Of a stretch of DNA of 64,000 nt, positions 31,189 to 40,958 are shown in pieces. The notes below the pieces were generated by a model, which saw only the letters and a list, made by a program, of their open reading frames with translations, was not told the DNA's origin and did no database searches. The stretch is from Methylococcaceae bacterium (GTDB lineage Bacteria > Pseudomonadota > Gammaproteobacteria > Methylococcales > Methylomonadaceae): assembly GCA_016715325.1 (NCBI GenBank), contig JADKAL010000008.1:1-64000 (forward strand). Reading direction: 5' to 3'. Each line of letters starts with the position of its first letter. Position 1 is the stretch's first letter. The translations under genes were made by a program, and so were the position numbers.

Positions 31189-32275
31189 GCAAACGTCATT
31201 GAACTTGCTGGATTACGACAGAGAAGGCTTGGCGGCCTTCTTTGTCGAATTAGGCGAAAAGCCTTTTCGCGCCACTCAATTACTCAAATGGATTTATCAG
31301 GAAGAGGTCGTTGACTTCGACTTGATGACCAATTTCAGCAAATCTCTACGTACCTATTTAAAAGAGAATTGCCAAATTACAACGCCACAAATCGTCCTGG
31401 AAAAGATAGCCAGCGACGGGACGCGTAAATGGGTGGTTGAGACACATTGCGGAAATCGTGTTGAGACTGTATTTATTCCCGAAGAAAATCGAGGGACTCT
31501 ATGCGTTTCTTCGCAAGTCGGTTGCGCTTTAGCCTGTACGTTTTGTTCGACAGCCCAACAAGGCTTTAACCGCAACTTGACGACGGCGGAAATTATCGGA
31601 CAAGTCAAAATTGCTCAAGCACGTTTAGGGCAAGACAAAAAGATCACCAACGTCGTCATGATGGGCATGGGCGAACCTTTGTTGAACTTCGATAACGTCG
31701 TTGCCGCCATGAATCTCATGATGGACGACTTTGCTTTCGGTTTATCCAAACGGCGTGTAACGATCAGTACCTCCGGTGTCGTTCCGGCCATGTATCGCTT
31801 AACCGAAGTTTGCGATGTCAGTTTGGCGGTCTCGTTACATGCGGTAACCGATGAGCTGAGAGATGTGCTTGTTCCCATCAATAAAAAATATCCGTTGAAA
31901 GCGTTGATGAACGCATGTCGGGATAATGCGAAAATAGCACCTCGGCGAACCATCACATTCGAATATGTCATGCTCAACGGCATTAACGACTCTATGGAAG
32001 ATGCGAAAGGCTTAATCAAGTTGTTGAAAACGGTGCCGTCGAAATTAAACTTGATCCCGTTCAATCCCTTTCCTCAATCCAACTACACCTGTTCCAGTAA
32101 CAATACGATTAATCGTTTTAAAACCTTATTGAATGATGCAGGCATTGTGACAACCGTAAGAAAAACGCGCGGCGAAGATATCGATGCCGCTTGCGGACAG
32201 TTAGTCGGACAAGTGGCGGATAAAAGCCGAAGGCATCTTAAACTTAAAGCGATGGGAGTGGATCATGCAGCATAA
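31163..32275 (+). CDS. rlmN: dual-specificity rRNA/tRNA m2A methyltransferase RlmN
   Basis: A radical-SAM enzyme that methylates A2503 of 23S rRNA and A37 of some tRNAs. It is 370 aa from ATG 31163 ([23 protein letters not shown]). The radical-SAM CxxxCxxC is CALACTFC, and the conserved MGMGEPLLN block and the C-terminal catalytic Cys (AACGQL) are present. The ATG lies 26 bases inside ndk, which implies coupling. A longer frame from 30998 overlaps more of ndk and lacks homology, so it is rejected. Confidence 0.95.
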   Translation: MNSALAPAKQTSLNLLDYDREGLAAFFVELGEKPFRATQLLKWIYQEEVVDFDLMTNFSKSLRTYLKENCQITTPQIVLEKIASDGTRKWVVETHCGNRVETVFIPEENRGTLCVSSQVGCALACTFCSTAQQGFNRNLTTAEIIGQVKIAQARLGQDKKITNVVMMGMGEPLLNFDNVVAAMNLMMDDFAFGLSKRRVTISTSGVVPAMYRLTEVCDVSLAVSLHAVTDELRDVLVPINKKYPLKALMNACRDNAKIAPRRTITFEYVMLNGINDSMEDAKGLIKLLKTVPSKLNLIPFNPFPQSNYTCSSNNTINRFKTLLNDAGIVTTVRKTRGEDIDAACGQLVGQVADKSRRHLKLKAMGVDHAA

Positions 32276-33005
32276 AGCAACGCTCCTAGCCGTAACCTTT
32301 TTATTCATCTCTGGCTGTTCATGGTTTTCCAGTAACGAATATGCGGAAAAACCTTCCGAAGTTTATATGCAATTGGGTGTCCGCTATATGGAACTCAATA
32401 AATTGGAACTTGCAAAAGAGAATCTACTGAAGGCTTTAGAGAAAGAACCCGGTAATGCAAGAGCGCATAGTGCTTTAGCTTTTTTATATGAAAAAATCAA
32501 TCATTTCGAAGATGCTAAGCAGCATTACGAGAGCGCCATAAGTTTAGCGCCCGACGATAGCGGCGTTTTGAATAATTACGGTCGGTTTTTGTGCGATCGC
32601 AGACAATTCGATAAAGGGCTTTCTTATCTTAATCAAGCGGCTTCCAACATGCTGAATGATCGTCAATGGATGGCAATGTCGAACGCGGCGCGTTGTCATT
32701 TAGGGATAGGACAGCGGCCTCAGGCCACGGTGTTGTTTAAACAAGCATTGGATTTGAATCCTAACTACTCCGTCGCCTTGTTTGAAATGCAGAAAATCAG
32801 CTACCAAGAAGGCGATTACAGGGCTGCCGAGGAGTATTTACAGCGGTATTTAGGGCAAGCCAATCACACGGCAGAGTCTTTGTGGATCGGTATTCAAACT
32901 GAAGAAGCTCTAGGAAATACATCGCTGGCTAATGAATACCGTAATTTATTGCTGGAAAAATTTCCTCATTCCAATGAAGCCAAGCAAGTGGCGGGCATTC
33001 GTTAA
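32265..33005 (+). CDS. pilW: type IV pilus biogenesis/stability lipoprotein PilW (PilF)
   Basis: A 246-aa TPR lipoprotein that helps PilQ secretin reach and assemble in the outer membrane. Lipobox ISGC gives Cys18. Five to six TPR repeats follow (for example [18 protein letters not shown] and [18 protein letters not shown]). It overlaps rlmN by 11 bases; the rlmN-pilW-hisS order is conserved. Confidence 0.92.
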   Translation: MQHKATLLAVTFLFISGCSWFSSNEYAEKPSEVYMQLGVRYMELNKLELAKENLLKALEKEPGNARAHSALAFLYEKINHFEDAKQHYESAISLAPDDSGVLNNYGRFLCDRRQFDKGLSYLNQAASNMLNDRQWMAMSNAARCHLGIGQRPQATVLFKQALDLNPNYSVALFEMQKISYQEGDYRAAEEYLQRYLGQANHTAESLWIGIQTEEALGNTSLANEYRNLLLEKFPHSNEAKQVAGIR

Positions 33006-33020
33006 AATCGATTTAATTAC

Positions 33021-34298
33021 ATGGCTACCAATATACAAGCAATTCGAGGGATGCACGATGTGCTTCCCGAGCAAACACCACTATGGCAATATGCGGAAAA
33101 AATTATACGGAATGTGCTGTCCAGCTACGGCTATAGCGAAATTCGTATGCCTATCGTCGAAAAAACGGAGCTGTTCAAGCGTTCTATCGGCGAAGTGACC
33201 GATATTGTCGAGAAAGAGATGTACACCTTTGAAGATCGTAACGGTGATTCTTTAACGTTAAGACCTGAAGGGACCGCCGGCTGTTTGCGGGCGTGTTTAG
33301 AACACGGCCTGTTGAATCAACAAGCGCACCGGTTATGGTATTACGGCCCGATGTACCGGCATGAAAGACCGCAGAAAGGTCGCTATCGCCAATTTGTGCA
33401 ATTGGGCGTTGAAACCTACGGCATGGCTGGACCTGAGATTGATGCGGAACTGATATTATTGATGCATCGCTTATGGAAACAGTTGGGGCTTTTGGATAAA
33501 GTCAGGTTGCAATTGAATTCATTAGGCACAATTGCCGAACGGCTTATTTACCGGGAAGTGCTTGTTAATTATTTTAAACAGCATCAATCCCGTTTAGACG
33601 AAGATAGTCTGCGCCGATTAAATTCAAATCCGCTAAGAATATTGGATAGTAAAAATCCAGACATGAAAGAGGTCGTTGCGAACGCGCCGGAACTCATGTC
33701 GTATTTGGGCGAAGAAAGCTTGCAACATTTTAAAGCGATTACTGCAGTTTTAGATGACTTCGGCATCGGTTATGAAATCAACACCAGACTGGTTCGAGGT
33801 CTTGATTATTATGGAAAAACCGTATTCGAATGGGTAACCGATGAGTTGGGTTCCCAAGGAACCGTTTGCGCCGGCGGTCGTTACGACAGCCTCATCGAAC
33901 AATTAGGCGGTAAATCCAATCATGCCGTCGGTTTTGCGATGGGGATGGAACGGTTATTGGCCTTGCTGGAAACGCGAAATGATCTTCCTGTCGCTAAACC
34001 GGTTGATGCCTATTTAATCCGTGTTGGAGAAAAAGCCGAACGTGAAGGCTTGCGTTTTGCGGAATTAGTTAGAGACCAAGTTGCCGGTTTGAAATTGCAA
34101 ACGGCGGTTGACGGCGGCAGTTTTAAGAGCCAATTCAAAAAAGCCGATAAATCCGGCGCGGAATTCGCCATTATTTTAGGCGATGACGAAGTGGATCGGG
34201 GTGAAGTCGGAATTAAATATTTACGAAAAGAGCTGCCCCAAGAAACGATGTCGCAAAGTCAGGCAATCGGTTTTTTACAGCAGCATTTAGAAGTTTGA
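33021..34298 (+). CDS. hisS: histidyl-tRNA synthetase
   Basis: A class II synthetase, 425 aa. Motif 2 ([25 protein letters not shown]) and the histidine-binding loop [14 protein letters not shown] are clear, with GGRYD and the anticodon-binding domain at the C-terminus. Intact, with the usual N-terminus [12 protein letters not shown]. Confidence 0.98.
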   Translation: MATNIQAIRGMHDVLPEQTPLWQYAEKIIRNVLSSYGYSEIRMPIVEKTELFKRSIGEVTDIVEKEMYTFEDRNGDSLTLRPEGTAGCLRACLEHGLLNQQAHRLWYYGPMYRHERPQKGRYRQFVQLGVETYGMAGPEIDAELILLMHRLWKQLGLLDKVRLQLNSLGTIAERLIYREVLVNYFKQHQSRLDEDSLRRLNSNPLRILDSKNPDMKEVVANAPELMSYLGEESLQHFKAITAVLDDFGIGYEINTRLVRGLDYYGKTVFEWVTDELGSQGTVCAGGRYDSLIEQLGGKSNHAVGFAMGMERLLALLETRNDLPVAKPVDAYLIRVGEKAEREGLRFAELVRDQVAGLKLQTAVDGGSFKSQFKKADKSGAEFAIILGDDEVDRGEVGIKYLRKELPQETMSQSQAIGFLQQHLEV

Positions 34299-34423
34299 CA
34301 ATGAGATATAAGGAATTCTTTCGATGCGACGATCGGCTAGAACGGTATGATTTTCATCGTGTTTGAAAGATTCAAAATAATCGAATAAACATAGATAGTT
34401 TTCAATTAGCGTAGAGAAAAACA

Positions 34424-35071
34424 GTGGCAATATACGACACAGAAGAAGAACAGCTTGAAGCGTTAAAGCGTTGGTGGAAAGAAAACGGCACATCGACAAT
34501 CGTGGGTCTTGCCATCGGTATTGCCGTCATTGCAGGTTTGAATTATCGTCAAGAGTACAAACGAGATCAAGCCAACCAAGCTTCCTCAATCTACGATCAG
34601 TTGCTCAAAGCAGCCGAAACCGATCAAAAAGATTCGGTAGATAAGTTGGCTAAAAAATTACAAGAACAATTTTCCGGTAGCGACTATGCGGCATACGGTG
34701 CTTTGTTTCAAGCTAAAGTCAGCGTTGAAAAAGGCGATATAGCAACGGCAAAGGACATTCTTAAAAAAATAGCAGACGGACCTGATAAAGAATTGAGCCA
34801 TGTCGCCAAAATCCGATTAGTTAAACTGATGTTGGCTAGCGGAGAATACGAACAAGGGTTGAAGGTTATCAATACGGTCGATCAATCGAGCTCATCTAAG
34901 TTCTCGGACAATTACGACGAATTAGTCGGCGACTTGTATGTTGCGTTGGATCGATTGGACGAAGCGCGTACCGCTTACCAAAAAGCCTTAAAAAATGGTT
35001 ATCAATCGCCGTTATTACAGCTTAAGATCGATGACCTGACGGCTCCAGAAAAAGTAGAAGCAAAAAAATAA
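34424..35071 (+). CDS. yfgM: YfgM-family TPR membrane protein
   Basis: A 215-aa inner-membrane protein with one N-terminal hydrophobic segment (about residues 25-43) and a periplasmic TPR-like domain. In E. coli YfgM works with PpiD at the Sec translocon. The start is GTG (34424). It overlaps bamB by one base. The hisS-yfgM-bamB-der order matches other Gammaproteobacteria. Confidence 0.92.
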   Translation: MAIYDTEEEQLEALKRWWKENGTSTIVGLAIGIAVIAGLNYRQEYKRDQANQASSIYDQLLKAAETDQKDSVDKLAKKLQEQFSGSDYAAYGALFQAKVSVEKGDIATAKDILKKIADGPDKELSHVAKIRLVKLMLASGEYEQGLKVINTVDQSSSSKFSDNYDELVGDLYVALDRLDEARTAYQKALKNGYQSPLLQLKIDDLTAPEKVEAKK

Positions 35072-36276
35072 TGCGATTTCTAACGGTTTTGTTCGTCATT
35101 CTGATCTTATCGGGATGCGCAGCTTACGATACGGTAGGAGAATCCCTATCCGGTATTAAAGATTATTTCACTGGCGGTGCGGATAATACCGATCCTCCGA
35201 GCCCCTTAACCGAATATTCTCCTGAAGTTGAGGCCGATATTGCTTGGAAAGAAAGTGTCGGCGTCGGTACCGATGAACAGACCTTAAAACTTGTTCCCGC
35301 TATTGCAAACGGTCGAATTTTTGCAGCGGATAGGGAAGGATTGATTCAAGCCAGAGATTTGGGCAGCGGAAATCTTCTTTGGGAGTCTCACATGGAAGAC
35401 GAGAAAGAAGAGGTCATTGAATTTTCAGCCGGACCCGGCGTTGGAGTTACTGCGGTTATAGTGGGCAGTAAAGACGCCGAAGTCGTCGCATTAAGTGTCG
35501 AAAATGGCTCATTGCTTTGGAAAACACCGGTGTCAAGCGAGGTATTGTCAGTACCGGTTGTAGCAAACGATCATGTGATTGTGCGTACTACCGACGGTTC
35601 GGTTATTGCCTTAAACGAAAAAACCGGTCAAAAGATCTGGAGTTACGAACACAACGTCCCCACATTAACCGTTCGCGGAACCGGCGTCCCTTTAGTGATC
35701 GAAGATACGCTAATAGAAGGTTACGACAACGGTAAATTGATGGCCTTGAGATTGGACGACGGTAAGTACGTGTGGGAATCCACCGTCACCATTCCTAAGG
35801 GACGTTCGGAAGTCGAACGTCTGGTCGATATAGACGTCGATCCAATCGAGTCCCGCGGCGTTATTTATACGGCTAGCTATAACGGTGGATCGGCAGCCGT
35901 TTCGATTTTGGATGGCGATGTCTTGTGGCGGAACGAAGCGGTTTCTTCACATACTGGCTTAGCTCAAGACGAGCAATACTTGTATATCTCGAATTCCGAC
36001 GGACATGTCTTGCAATTGGATAAACGTACCGGTTCGTCCTTATGGGAGCAGAAAGATTTGCACGGACGAAAATTAACTGCACCTGCCGTTTATCAAGGCT
36101 ATGTTGTTGTCGGCGATATTGAAGGATATGTTCATTGGCTCAGTACGACGGACGGTCATCAATTAGGCCGCGTTCAAGTTGCCGATGAGGGCATTGATGC
36201 AAAACCGGTTGTCGTTGGGGATACGGTTTATATCTATGCCAAAGACGGAACCTTAGCTGCTTTAAAAGCCCGGTAG
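35071..36276 (+). CDS. bamB: outer-membrane assembly lipoprotein BamB
   Basis: A 401-aa lipoprotein (Cys16 in LSGC) with eight WD/PQQ-like beta-propeller blades (repeated GxLLW, GQKIW, GKYVW and GSSLW turns). It binds BamA in the beta-barrel assembly machine. Confidence 0.95.
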   Translation: MRFLTVLFVILILSGCAAYDTVGESLSGIKDYFTGGADNTDPPSPLTEYSPEVEADIAWKESVGVGTDEQTLKLVPAIANGRIFAADREGLIQARDLGSGNLLWESHMEDEKEEVIEFSAGPGVGVTAVIVGSKDAEVVALSVENGSLLWKTPVSSEVLSVPVVANDHVIVRTTDGSVIALNEKTGQKIWSYEHNVPTLTVRGTGVPLVIEDTLIEGYDNGKLMALRLDDGKYVWESTVTIPKGRSEVERLVDIDVDPIESRGVIYTASYNGGSAAVSILDGDVLWRNEAVSSHTGLAQDEQYLYISNSDGHVLQLDKRTGSSLWEQKDLHGRKLTAPAVYQGYVVVGDIEGYVHWLSTTDGHQLGRVQVADEGIDAKPVVVGDTVYIYAKDGTLAALKAR

Positions 36277-36283
36277 AGATTGA

Positions 36284-37675
36284 ATGTTACCAGTCATTGC
36301 CCTAGTCGGGCGACCCAATGTGGGGAAATCCACACTTTTTAACTATCTTACCCGCAGTAGGGAAGCTTTGGTTGCCGATTTTCCTGGGCTAACCAGAGAC
36401 AGGCAATACGGACGTTTAAAACATGGTAACCGGGCGTGTCTGATAGTCGATACCGGCGGGATAGCCGATGAAGCGGAAGGTATTGAAAGCTTATCGAAAA
36501 AACAGGTCGATATCGCCTTAGGCGAGGCCGACGTTATCTTCTTTATGGTTGACGCACGGGAAGGCTTAAGCGTTTCCGATAAAACGATAGCCGAAACATT
36601 GCGCAAACTAGCCAAGCCGGTTGTGCTGGTTATGAACAAGGTTGACGGCCTGGATACAAGTTCAGCAACGGCAGATTTTCATTCCCTGGCGTTAGGCGAA
36701 CCGGTTGCTTGTTCGGCTGCGCATGGGCGCGGAATTCCGGAGTTACTGGAGAAAGCCTACAGCGTATTGCCGTCGGATCAAGACATTGTCGAAGACAATC
36801 AAGGCACCATCGGTATAGCCATCGTCGGCAGACCGAATGTCGGCAAATCGACTTTGGTTAATCGCCTGTTAGGCGAAGAACGGGTTATTGTTTACGACCA
36901 ACCGGGCACAACCCGAGACAGTATTTATATTCCTTTCGAACGAAACGGCAGAAAATTTACCTTAGTCGACACAGCGGGAATGCGACGCCGTTCCAGAGTT
37001 TCTGAAACCATCGAAAAGTTCAGTATTATTAAATCTTTACAGGCGATTGAAAAGTCGCATGTGGTGATTTATCTCATCGACGCTAGCGAAGGTATTACCG
37101 ATCAAGACGCGCATTTGTTAGGATTGGTTTTGGAAGCGGGCAGGGCGCTCATCATCGGTTTGAATAAGTGGGACGGTTTGAGTAGCGACCAAAAAACACT
37201 CATACAACGCCAGTTGGATGTAAAGCTCTCATTTCTCGAATTTGCCGAAAAACATCCGATCTCTGCCTTGCACGGTAGTGGTGTCGGTAAATTATTCGAT
37301 GTCGTCCATACCTTATATGATTCGGCGATGGTCAATATGTCCACGCCGATATTAACGCGAATATTAAAAGAAGCGACCGATGCACACCAGCCGCCGCTTG
37401 TCGGCAATCGCCGAATCAAATTGAAATACGCCCACCAAGGCGGGAGAAACCCGCCAGTCGTGATCATACATGGCGTTCAAACCGATGCGTTACCCATCTC
37501 CTATAAACGATTTCTAACCAATTATTTCAGGACTAAATTACACCTGTCCGGTACGCCGATAAGGCTGGAGTTTAAATCGCCGATTAACCCCTTCCAGGGC
37601 CAGAAAAATAAATTGAGCGATAGGCAGTTAGAAAAGCGGAAACGCTTGGTAAAACATTACAAAAGTAAAAAATAA
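36284..37675 (+). CDS. der: double-domain GTPase Der (EngA)
   Basis: A 463-aa protein with two tandem G domains ([12 protein letters not shown] near residue 8 and [12 protein letters not shown] near 183, each with DTGG or DTAG and NKVDG or NKWDG) and a KH-like C-terminal domain. Acts in 50S assembly. Seven bases after bamB. Confidence 0.98.
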   Translation: MLPVIALVGRPNVGKSTLFNYLTRSREALVADFPGLTRDRQYGRLKHGNRACLIVDTGGIADEAEGIESLSKKQVDIALGEADVIFFMVDAREGLSVSDKTIAETLRKLAKPVVLVMNKVDGLDTSSATADFHSLALGEPVACSAAHGRGIPELLEKAYSVLPSDQDIVEDNQGTIGIAIVGRPNVGKSTLVNRLLGEERVIVYDQPGTTRDSIYIPFERNGRKFTLVDTAGMRRRSRVSETIEKFSIIKSLQAIEKSHVVIYLIDASEGITDQDAHLLGLVLEAGRALIIGLNKWDGLSSDQKTLIQRQLDVKLSFLEFAEKHPISALHGSGVGKLFDVVHTLYDSAMVNMSTPILTRILKEATDAHQPPLVGNRRIKLKYAHQGGRNPPVVIIHGVQTDALPISYKRFLTNYFRTKLHLSGTPIRLEFKSPINPFQGQKNKLSDRQLEKRKRLVKHYKSKK

Positions 37676-37713
37676 AATGTCGGATAATCCGATTTAAGCT
37701 GCAAGGAAAAAAC

Positions 37714-38217
37714 ATGGCAACGATTAAATTTCAAGGCAAACCGCTGCATACCTCAGGCGAACTCCCTCAAGTAGGTAGCAAAGCGCCCGATTTCAGTTTA
37801 GTTAACGGCAAACTAAAGGACGTTACGCTAGGTGAGTTTGTAGGTAAAAAAAAGGTCCTGAATATCGTTCCAAGCTTGGATACACCGACTTGCGCAATGT
37901 CTACCCGTAAATTCAATGAAAAGGCAAGTAAACTGGCTAACACGGTTGTGCTGGTCGTTTCTGCCGATCTGCCTTTCGCGCAATGCCGTTTTTGCGAAAC
38001 CGAAGGGCTAAAAGATGTAATCCCTCTGTCTACATTCCGATCCACATTTGCGGACGATTACGGCGTTAAGCTGACCGATACTTTTCTTGCGGGCTTAACG
38101 GCGCGTGCAATCATTGTGATCGGCGAGGACGATACGGTTTTATATACACAACTCGTCGAAGAGCTTGCCGACGAGCCGGATTACGACAGTGCATTAACTG
38201 AACTGCAGAGTTATTGA
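37714..38217 (+). CDS. tpx: thiol peroxidase
   Basis: A 167-aa peroxiredoxin that reduces lipid and hydrogen peroxides via thioredoxin. The peroxidatic cysteine lies in [13 protein letters not shown] (about residue 61) and the resolving cysteine in FCETEGLKD (about residue 95), as in other Tpx. A good ribosome-binding site (AAGGAAA) precedes ATG 37714. Monocistronic. Confidence 0.96.
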   Translation: MATIKFQGKPLHTSGELPQVGSKAPDFSLVNGKLKDVTLGEFVGKKKVLNIVPSLDTPTCAMSTRKFNEKASKLANTVVLVVSADLPFAQCRFCETEGLKDVIPLSTFRSTFADDYGVKLTDTFLAGLTARAIIVIGEDDTVLYTQLVEELADEPDYDSALTELQSY

Positions 38218-38242
38218 TCCAGGCCTACGAAGTCTTAACTAT

Positions 38243-38331
38243 CGTTCGCCTGTCGAAAGGCTTTATGTGCTTCGACTAGCTCAGCTCGTAGGGTTCAAAC
38301 ATTTAATGGCCGGATCAATAGATCGAGCGTT
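38243..38331. repeat. dispersed intergenic repeat, copy A
   Basis: The sequence is a partial-palindrome element of the type GCCTGTCGAAAGGC...GCTTCGACTAGCTCAGCTCG. It is related to copy B at 42279-42382, including a shared tail ending GGATCAATAG or GAATCAATAG. Such REP-like sequences sit between genes in many proteobacteria. No coding potential. Confidence 0.6.
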
Positions 38332-38367
38332 TGAAAAGCATTAAAGTTTGAGTTCCTCGCCAGCAAA

Positions 38368-38387
38368 TTTGTGATCAAGTTCACAAA
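38368..38387. promoter_or_regulatory. perfect CRP-type palindrome, site 1
   Basis: TTTGTGATCAAGTTCACAAA is a full 20-base palindrome that contains TGTGA-N6-TCACA exactly. Its centre is 51 bases upstream of site 2. Confidence 0.75.
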
Positions 38388-38419
38388 AGCAAGTACGGAT
38401 GAAACGCCATCCGAAAGAT

Positions 38420-38437
38420 CTGTGAACTGTTTCACAG
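38420..38437. promoter_or_regulatory. perfect CRP-type palindrome, site 2
   Basis: CTGTGAACTGTTTCACAG contains TGTGA-N6-TCACA exactly, with two matching flanking bases. If transcription starts near 38470 the centre is at about -41.5 and site 1 at about -92.5. Both are usual CRP positions (class II and upstream class I). The -10 sequence is weak (TATATG or GAATAT around 38458-38466), as often seen for activator-dependent promoters. Confidence 0.75.
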
Positions 38438-38469
38438 AATGCACTTAATCGCTGTGTGAATATATGTCC

Positions 38470-38553
38470 GGGAATTTTGAAATGTTCCCTCTTTGTTAGT
38501 GAGCTAAACTCAAACTAATAAGCCGACCCAACGGATGGGGAGGCTTTTTTTTT
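38470..38553 (+). ncRNA. candidate CRP-activated small RNA (or structured leader of the downstream gene)
   Basis: A short hairpin GGGAA...TTCCC occupies 38470-38489. A 30-base linker follows, then the terminator hairpin 38520-38553 with nine T residues. The predicted length of about 80 nt and the long T-run match Hfq-type small RNAs. The terminator loop reads ACGGATG, a CsrA/RsmA-like GGA loop. It could instead be an attenuator for the spmAB-like gene. This is inference from structure and promoter geometry; no family was recognised. Confidence 0.4.
38520..38553 (+). terminator. terminator with tandem G-A mismatches
   Basis: The stem AAGCC-GA-CCCA with TGGG-GA-GGCTT around ACGGA has a symmetric GA/GA internal loop, which can form stable sheared G-A pairs. 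Nine T residues follow. Confidence 0.7.
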
Positions 38554-38621
38554 ACCCTTATCATCAATCATTCAGTTAAAGCACTACAATACAACGATAT
38601 TCTCTCAAGGATTATCGCTAA

Positions 38622-39851
38622 GTGCTCAATCTTATCTGGATCAGCTTTTTTCTCGCCGCTTTTTGCACTGCATTAATTAAGCTTGTTGTTTTCGGCGATC
38701 AGCAGGTATTCGCGCAGCTGATGGAAGCCATGTTTACCCTTTCCAAATCGGCCTTCGAAATTTCCTTGGGATTAACGGGGGTACTGTCGTTATGGCTAGG
38801 CATCATGCGAATCGGCGAACGGAGCGGATTTATACAATTGCTGACCGAGTTTCTTACGCCGCTCTTTAGCCGCTTAATGCCCGACGTGCCCAAAGGCCAT
38901 CCTGCCTTGGGGGCTATCGTCATGAACATAAGCGCCAACATGCTGGGCTTGGATAATGCTGCGACGCCTTTGGGTATCAAAGCTATGAAAGAGTTGCAAA
39001 CCTTAAACCCCAGCCCAAATACCGCCAGCGATGCCCAAATTCTGTTTTTAGTCATCAATACCGCAGGAGTCACGTTATTTCCCGTAACGATTTTGACATA
39101 TCGCGCCCAATTAGGCGCCGCCAATCCGTCCGATGTATTCATTCCGATTTTGATTGCGACCTACATGTCTACCCTAACCGGCTTACTGGCCGTGGCTGCG
39201 GTGCAAAAAATCAATCTATTGGATAAAGTTATCTTGGCTTATCTGGTCGGCTTTACAGCAATCGTGGGTGGATTGTTGGGCTATTTTATGCGATTACCCC
39301 AGCAGGAAATGTTGGCGCAATCAGCATTGATGAGCAATTTCATCTTGTATTCCCTTGTTATCACCTTTATTTGCGGTGCTATTTATAAAAAAGTGAATGC
39401 TTACGATGCTTTTATTGAAGGCGCACGGGAAGGTTTCCAGACGGCAGTCACCATTATTCCTTACTTGGTAGCCATGCTGGTGGCTATCGGCGTATTTAGG
39501 GCGAGCGGAGCGTTGGATTTACTCGCAGATGGAGCACGGAGCATCGTACATTTTTTTAATATGGACGACCGCTTTGTCGATGCGTTACCGACGGCGCTCA
39601 TGAAACCCTTTAGCGGCAGCGGCGCCAGGGCGATGATGATCGACACCCTAAAAACCCACGGTGCGGATTCGTTTGCAGGTAGACTTGCTTCGATTGTCCA
39701 GGGCAGCACCGAGACTACCTTTTACGTATTAGCTATCTACTTCGGCTCAGTCGGCATCAAGCATATTCGCCATGCCGCTGCATGTGGGATAATAGCTGAC
39801 TTTGGCGGCATTATCGCCGCTATTTTTGTGGCTTATTGGTTTTTTGGTTAA
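38622..39851 (+). CDS. nucleoside-recognition (Gate) domain permease, SpmA-SpmB fusion type
   Basis: A 409-aa membrane protein with two Gate-type halves: residues 1-200 (GHPALGAIVMNISANMLGLDNAATPLG) and 220-409 (KPFSGSGARAMM, FYVLAIYFGSVGIKHIRHA). In Bacillus the halves are separate spore-maturation genes; in non-sporulating proteobacteria they are often fused. The substrate is unknown. The start is GTG. It lies downstream of the CRP-type sites and terminator, so it may be read from its own promoter or by terminator read-through. Confidence 0.85.
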   Translation: MLNLIWISFFLAAFCTALIKLVVFGDQQVFAQLMEAMFTLSKSAFEISLGLTGVLSLWLGIMRIGERSGFIQLLTEFLTPLFSRLMPDVPKGHPALGAIVMNISANMLGLDNAATPLGIKAMKELQTLNPSPNTASDAQILFLVINTAGVTLFPVTILTYRAQLGAANPSDVFIPILIATYMSTLTGLLAVAAVQKINLLDKVILAYLVGFTAIVGGLLGYFMRLPQQEMLAQSALMSNFILYSLVITFICGAIYKKVNAYDAFIEGAREGFQTAVTIIPYLVAMLVAIGVFRASGALDLLADGARSIVHFFNMDDRFVDALPTALMKPFSGSGARAMMIDTLKTHGADSFAGRLASIVQGSTETTFYVLAIYFGSVGIKHIRHAAACGIIADFGGIIAAIFVAYWFFG

Positions 39852-39932
39852 TACGAATGGGGCTAATGCAGAGATTCATCCTACATACCGGGGTAGGCAT
39901 GGCATTAACCCTTTTAAATTGGGCAGGCGCAA

Positions 39933-40904
39933 ATGGAGACTTATTTTAGTTTGAATAGCTTAAAAATACGTCTATATACTTGTTTTCTACTGCTCCTTAC
40001 GTTGTTATCGATAGCAGTGCTATTGGTGTGTAAGCAACAAGATGACATAGTTCTTCCTAACGATGATGTAATCCTTCCTAAAGAGGGTGAAACTGTGACA
40101 TGGAGAGGGAATCGGTTGCTGATAATCAAAGCTGTTCTCGGCCAGCGTCGGAAGCACATAGAAAAAAACTTGTTTTACCCTCTCGTAGAAGAACAGTTTA
40201 TCGGTCAGTTCCCAATTGATTATGTGCCAATACCTTTCCCAAAATTAACACAAAAAGAGGCGATAGCCCTTGAAGTGGCGGAAGAAAAACGCCTTAAAAA
40301 ATATGGTGATCAGCCCATGCACAACGACATTGAATTTAACTTAATGCTGAATGGCAGTACAGTAATACCAACGAACCTAGACACTCATAATGATGGTGTG
40401 GATCACCCTGATCAGATAAAAGTGAGAATATCTCGCTACGAGTTATTTTACGATGATTTTTTCTACAAACGCGGAGAGTTAATTAATTCTTATAAACAAA
40501 CATTAAGTAATTGGGGACGACCTTTTGACGAGTGGGAACGCTTAAATATAGATACAAAAGTATCAAAAGCAGGGGTGAGTTGTTATGAATACAAAGAAAG
40601 GTTTTATAAAGAGGGGGCCAGTAAAGAATGCTTAGTACACTCAGACACACCCTTGGCACCAGATTATCATTTTTATGTTGCCCCTGAAGATTTGGGAAAC
40701 TACATTGCCGTCAATCGTTATGTTGCGGGATACATACTTTTTTGGTACGCAGATAAAAAACATATCTACCGTGCAAAAGAAATTGATGCGGCAATTTGGC
40801 GGTTATTAGAAGCATGGAATGTGTCGCCTTTTCAAGCCCCACCTTTGCAAGCAGGGGTAGCACGTAGATACGATTTGCGATGGGTACCCAAAGGGCATAA
40901 ATAA
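39933..40904 (+). CDS. hypothetical membrane-anchored protein, 323 aa
   Basis: The N-terminus has one hydrophobic segment (about residues 14-33), then a soluble, charged domain with four cysteines (EAGVSCYEY and KECLVH regions), suited to a periplasmic or extracytoplasmic fold. Codon use is richer in A/T than its neighbours and the gene is inserted between two conserved genes, which suggests transfer. I recognise no family. A lone immunity or cell-surface protein is possible, but nothing supports a choice. Confidence 0.75.
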   Translation: METYFSLNSLKIRLYTCFLLLLTLLSIAVLLVCKQQDDIVLPNDDVILPKEGETVTWRGNRLLIIKAVLGQRRKHIEKNLFYPLVEEQFIGQFPIDYVPIPFPKLTQKEAIALEVAEEKRLKKYGDQPMHNDIEFNLMLNGSTVIPTNLDTHNDGVDHPDQIKVRISRYELFYDDFFYKRGELINSYKQTLSNWGRPFDEWERLNIDTKVSKAGVSCYEYKERFYKEGASKECLVHSDTPLAPDYHFYVAPEDLGNYIAVNRYVAGYILFWYADKKHIYRAKEIDAAIWRLLEAWNVSPFQAPPLQAGVARRYDLRWVPKGHK

Positions 40905-40958
40905 TCGTTCGTATGGAAAAAATAGTAAGTAAAGCTTAGGAATACAAATAGAATTTTA

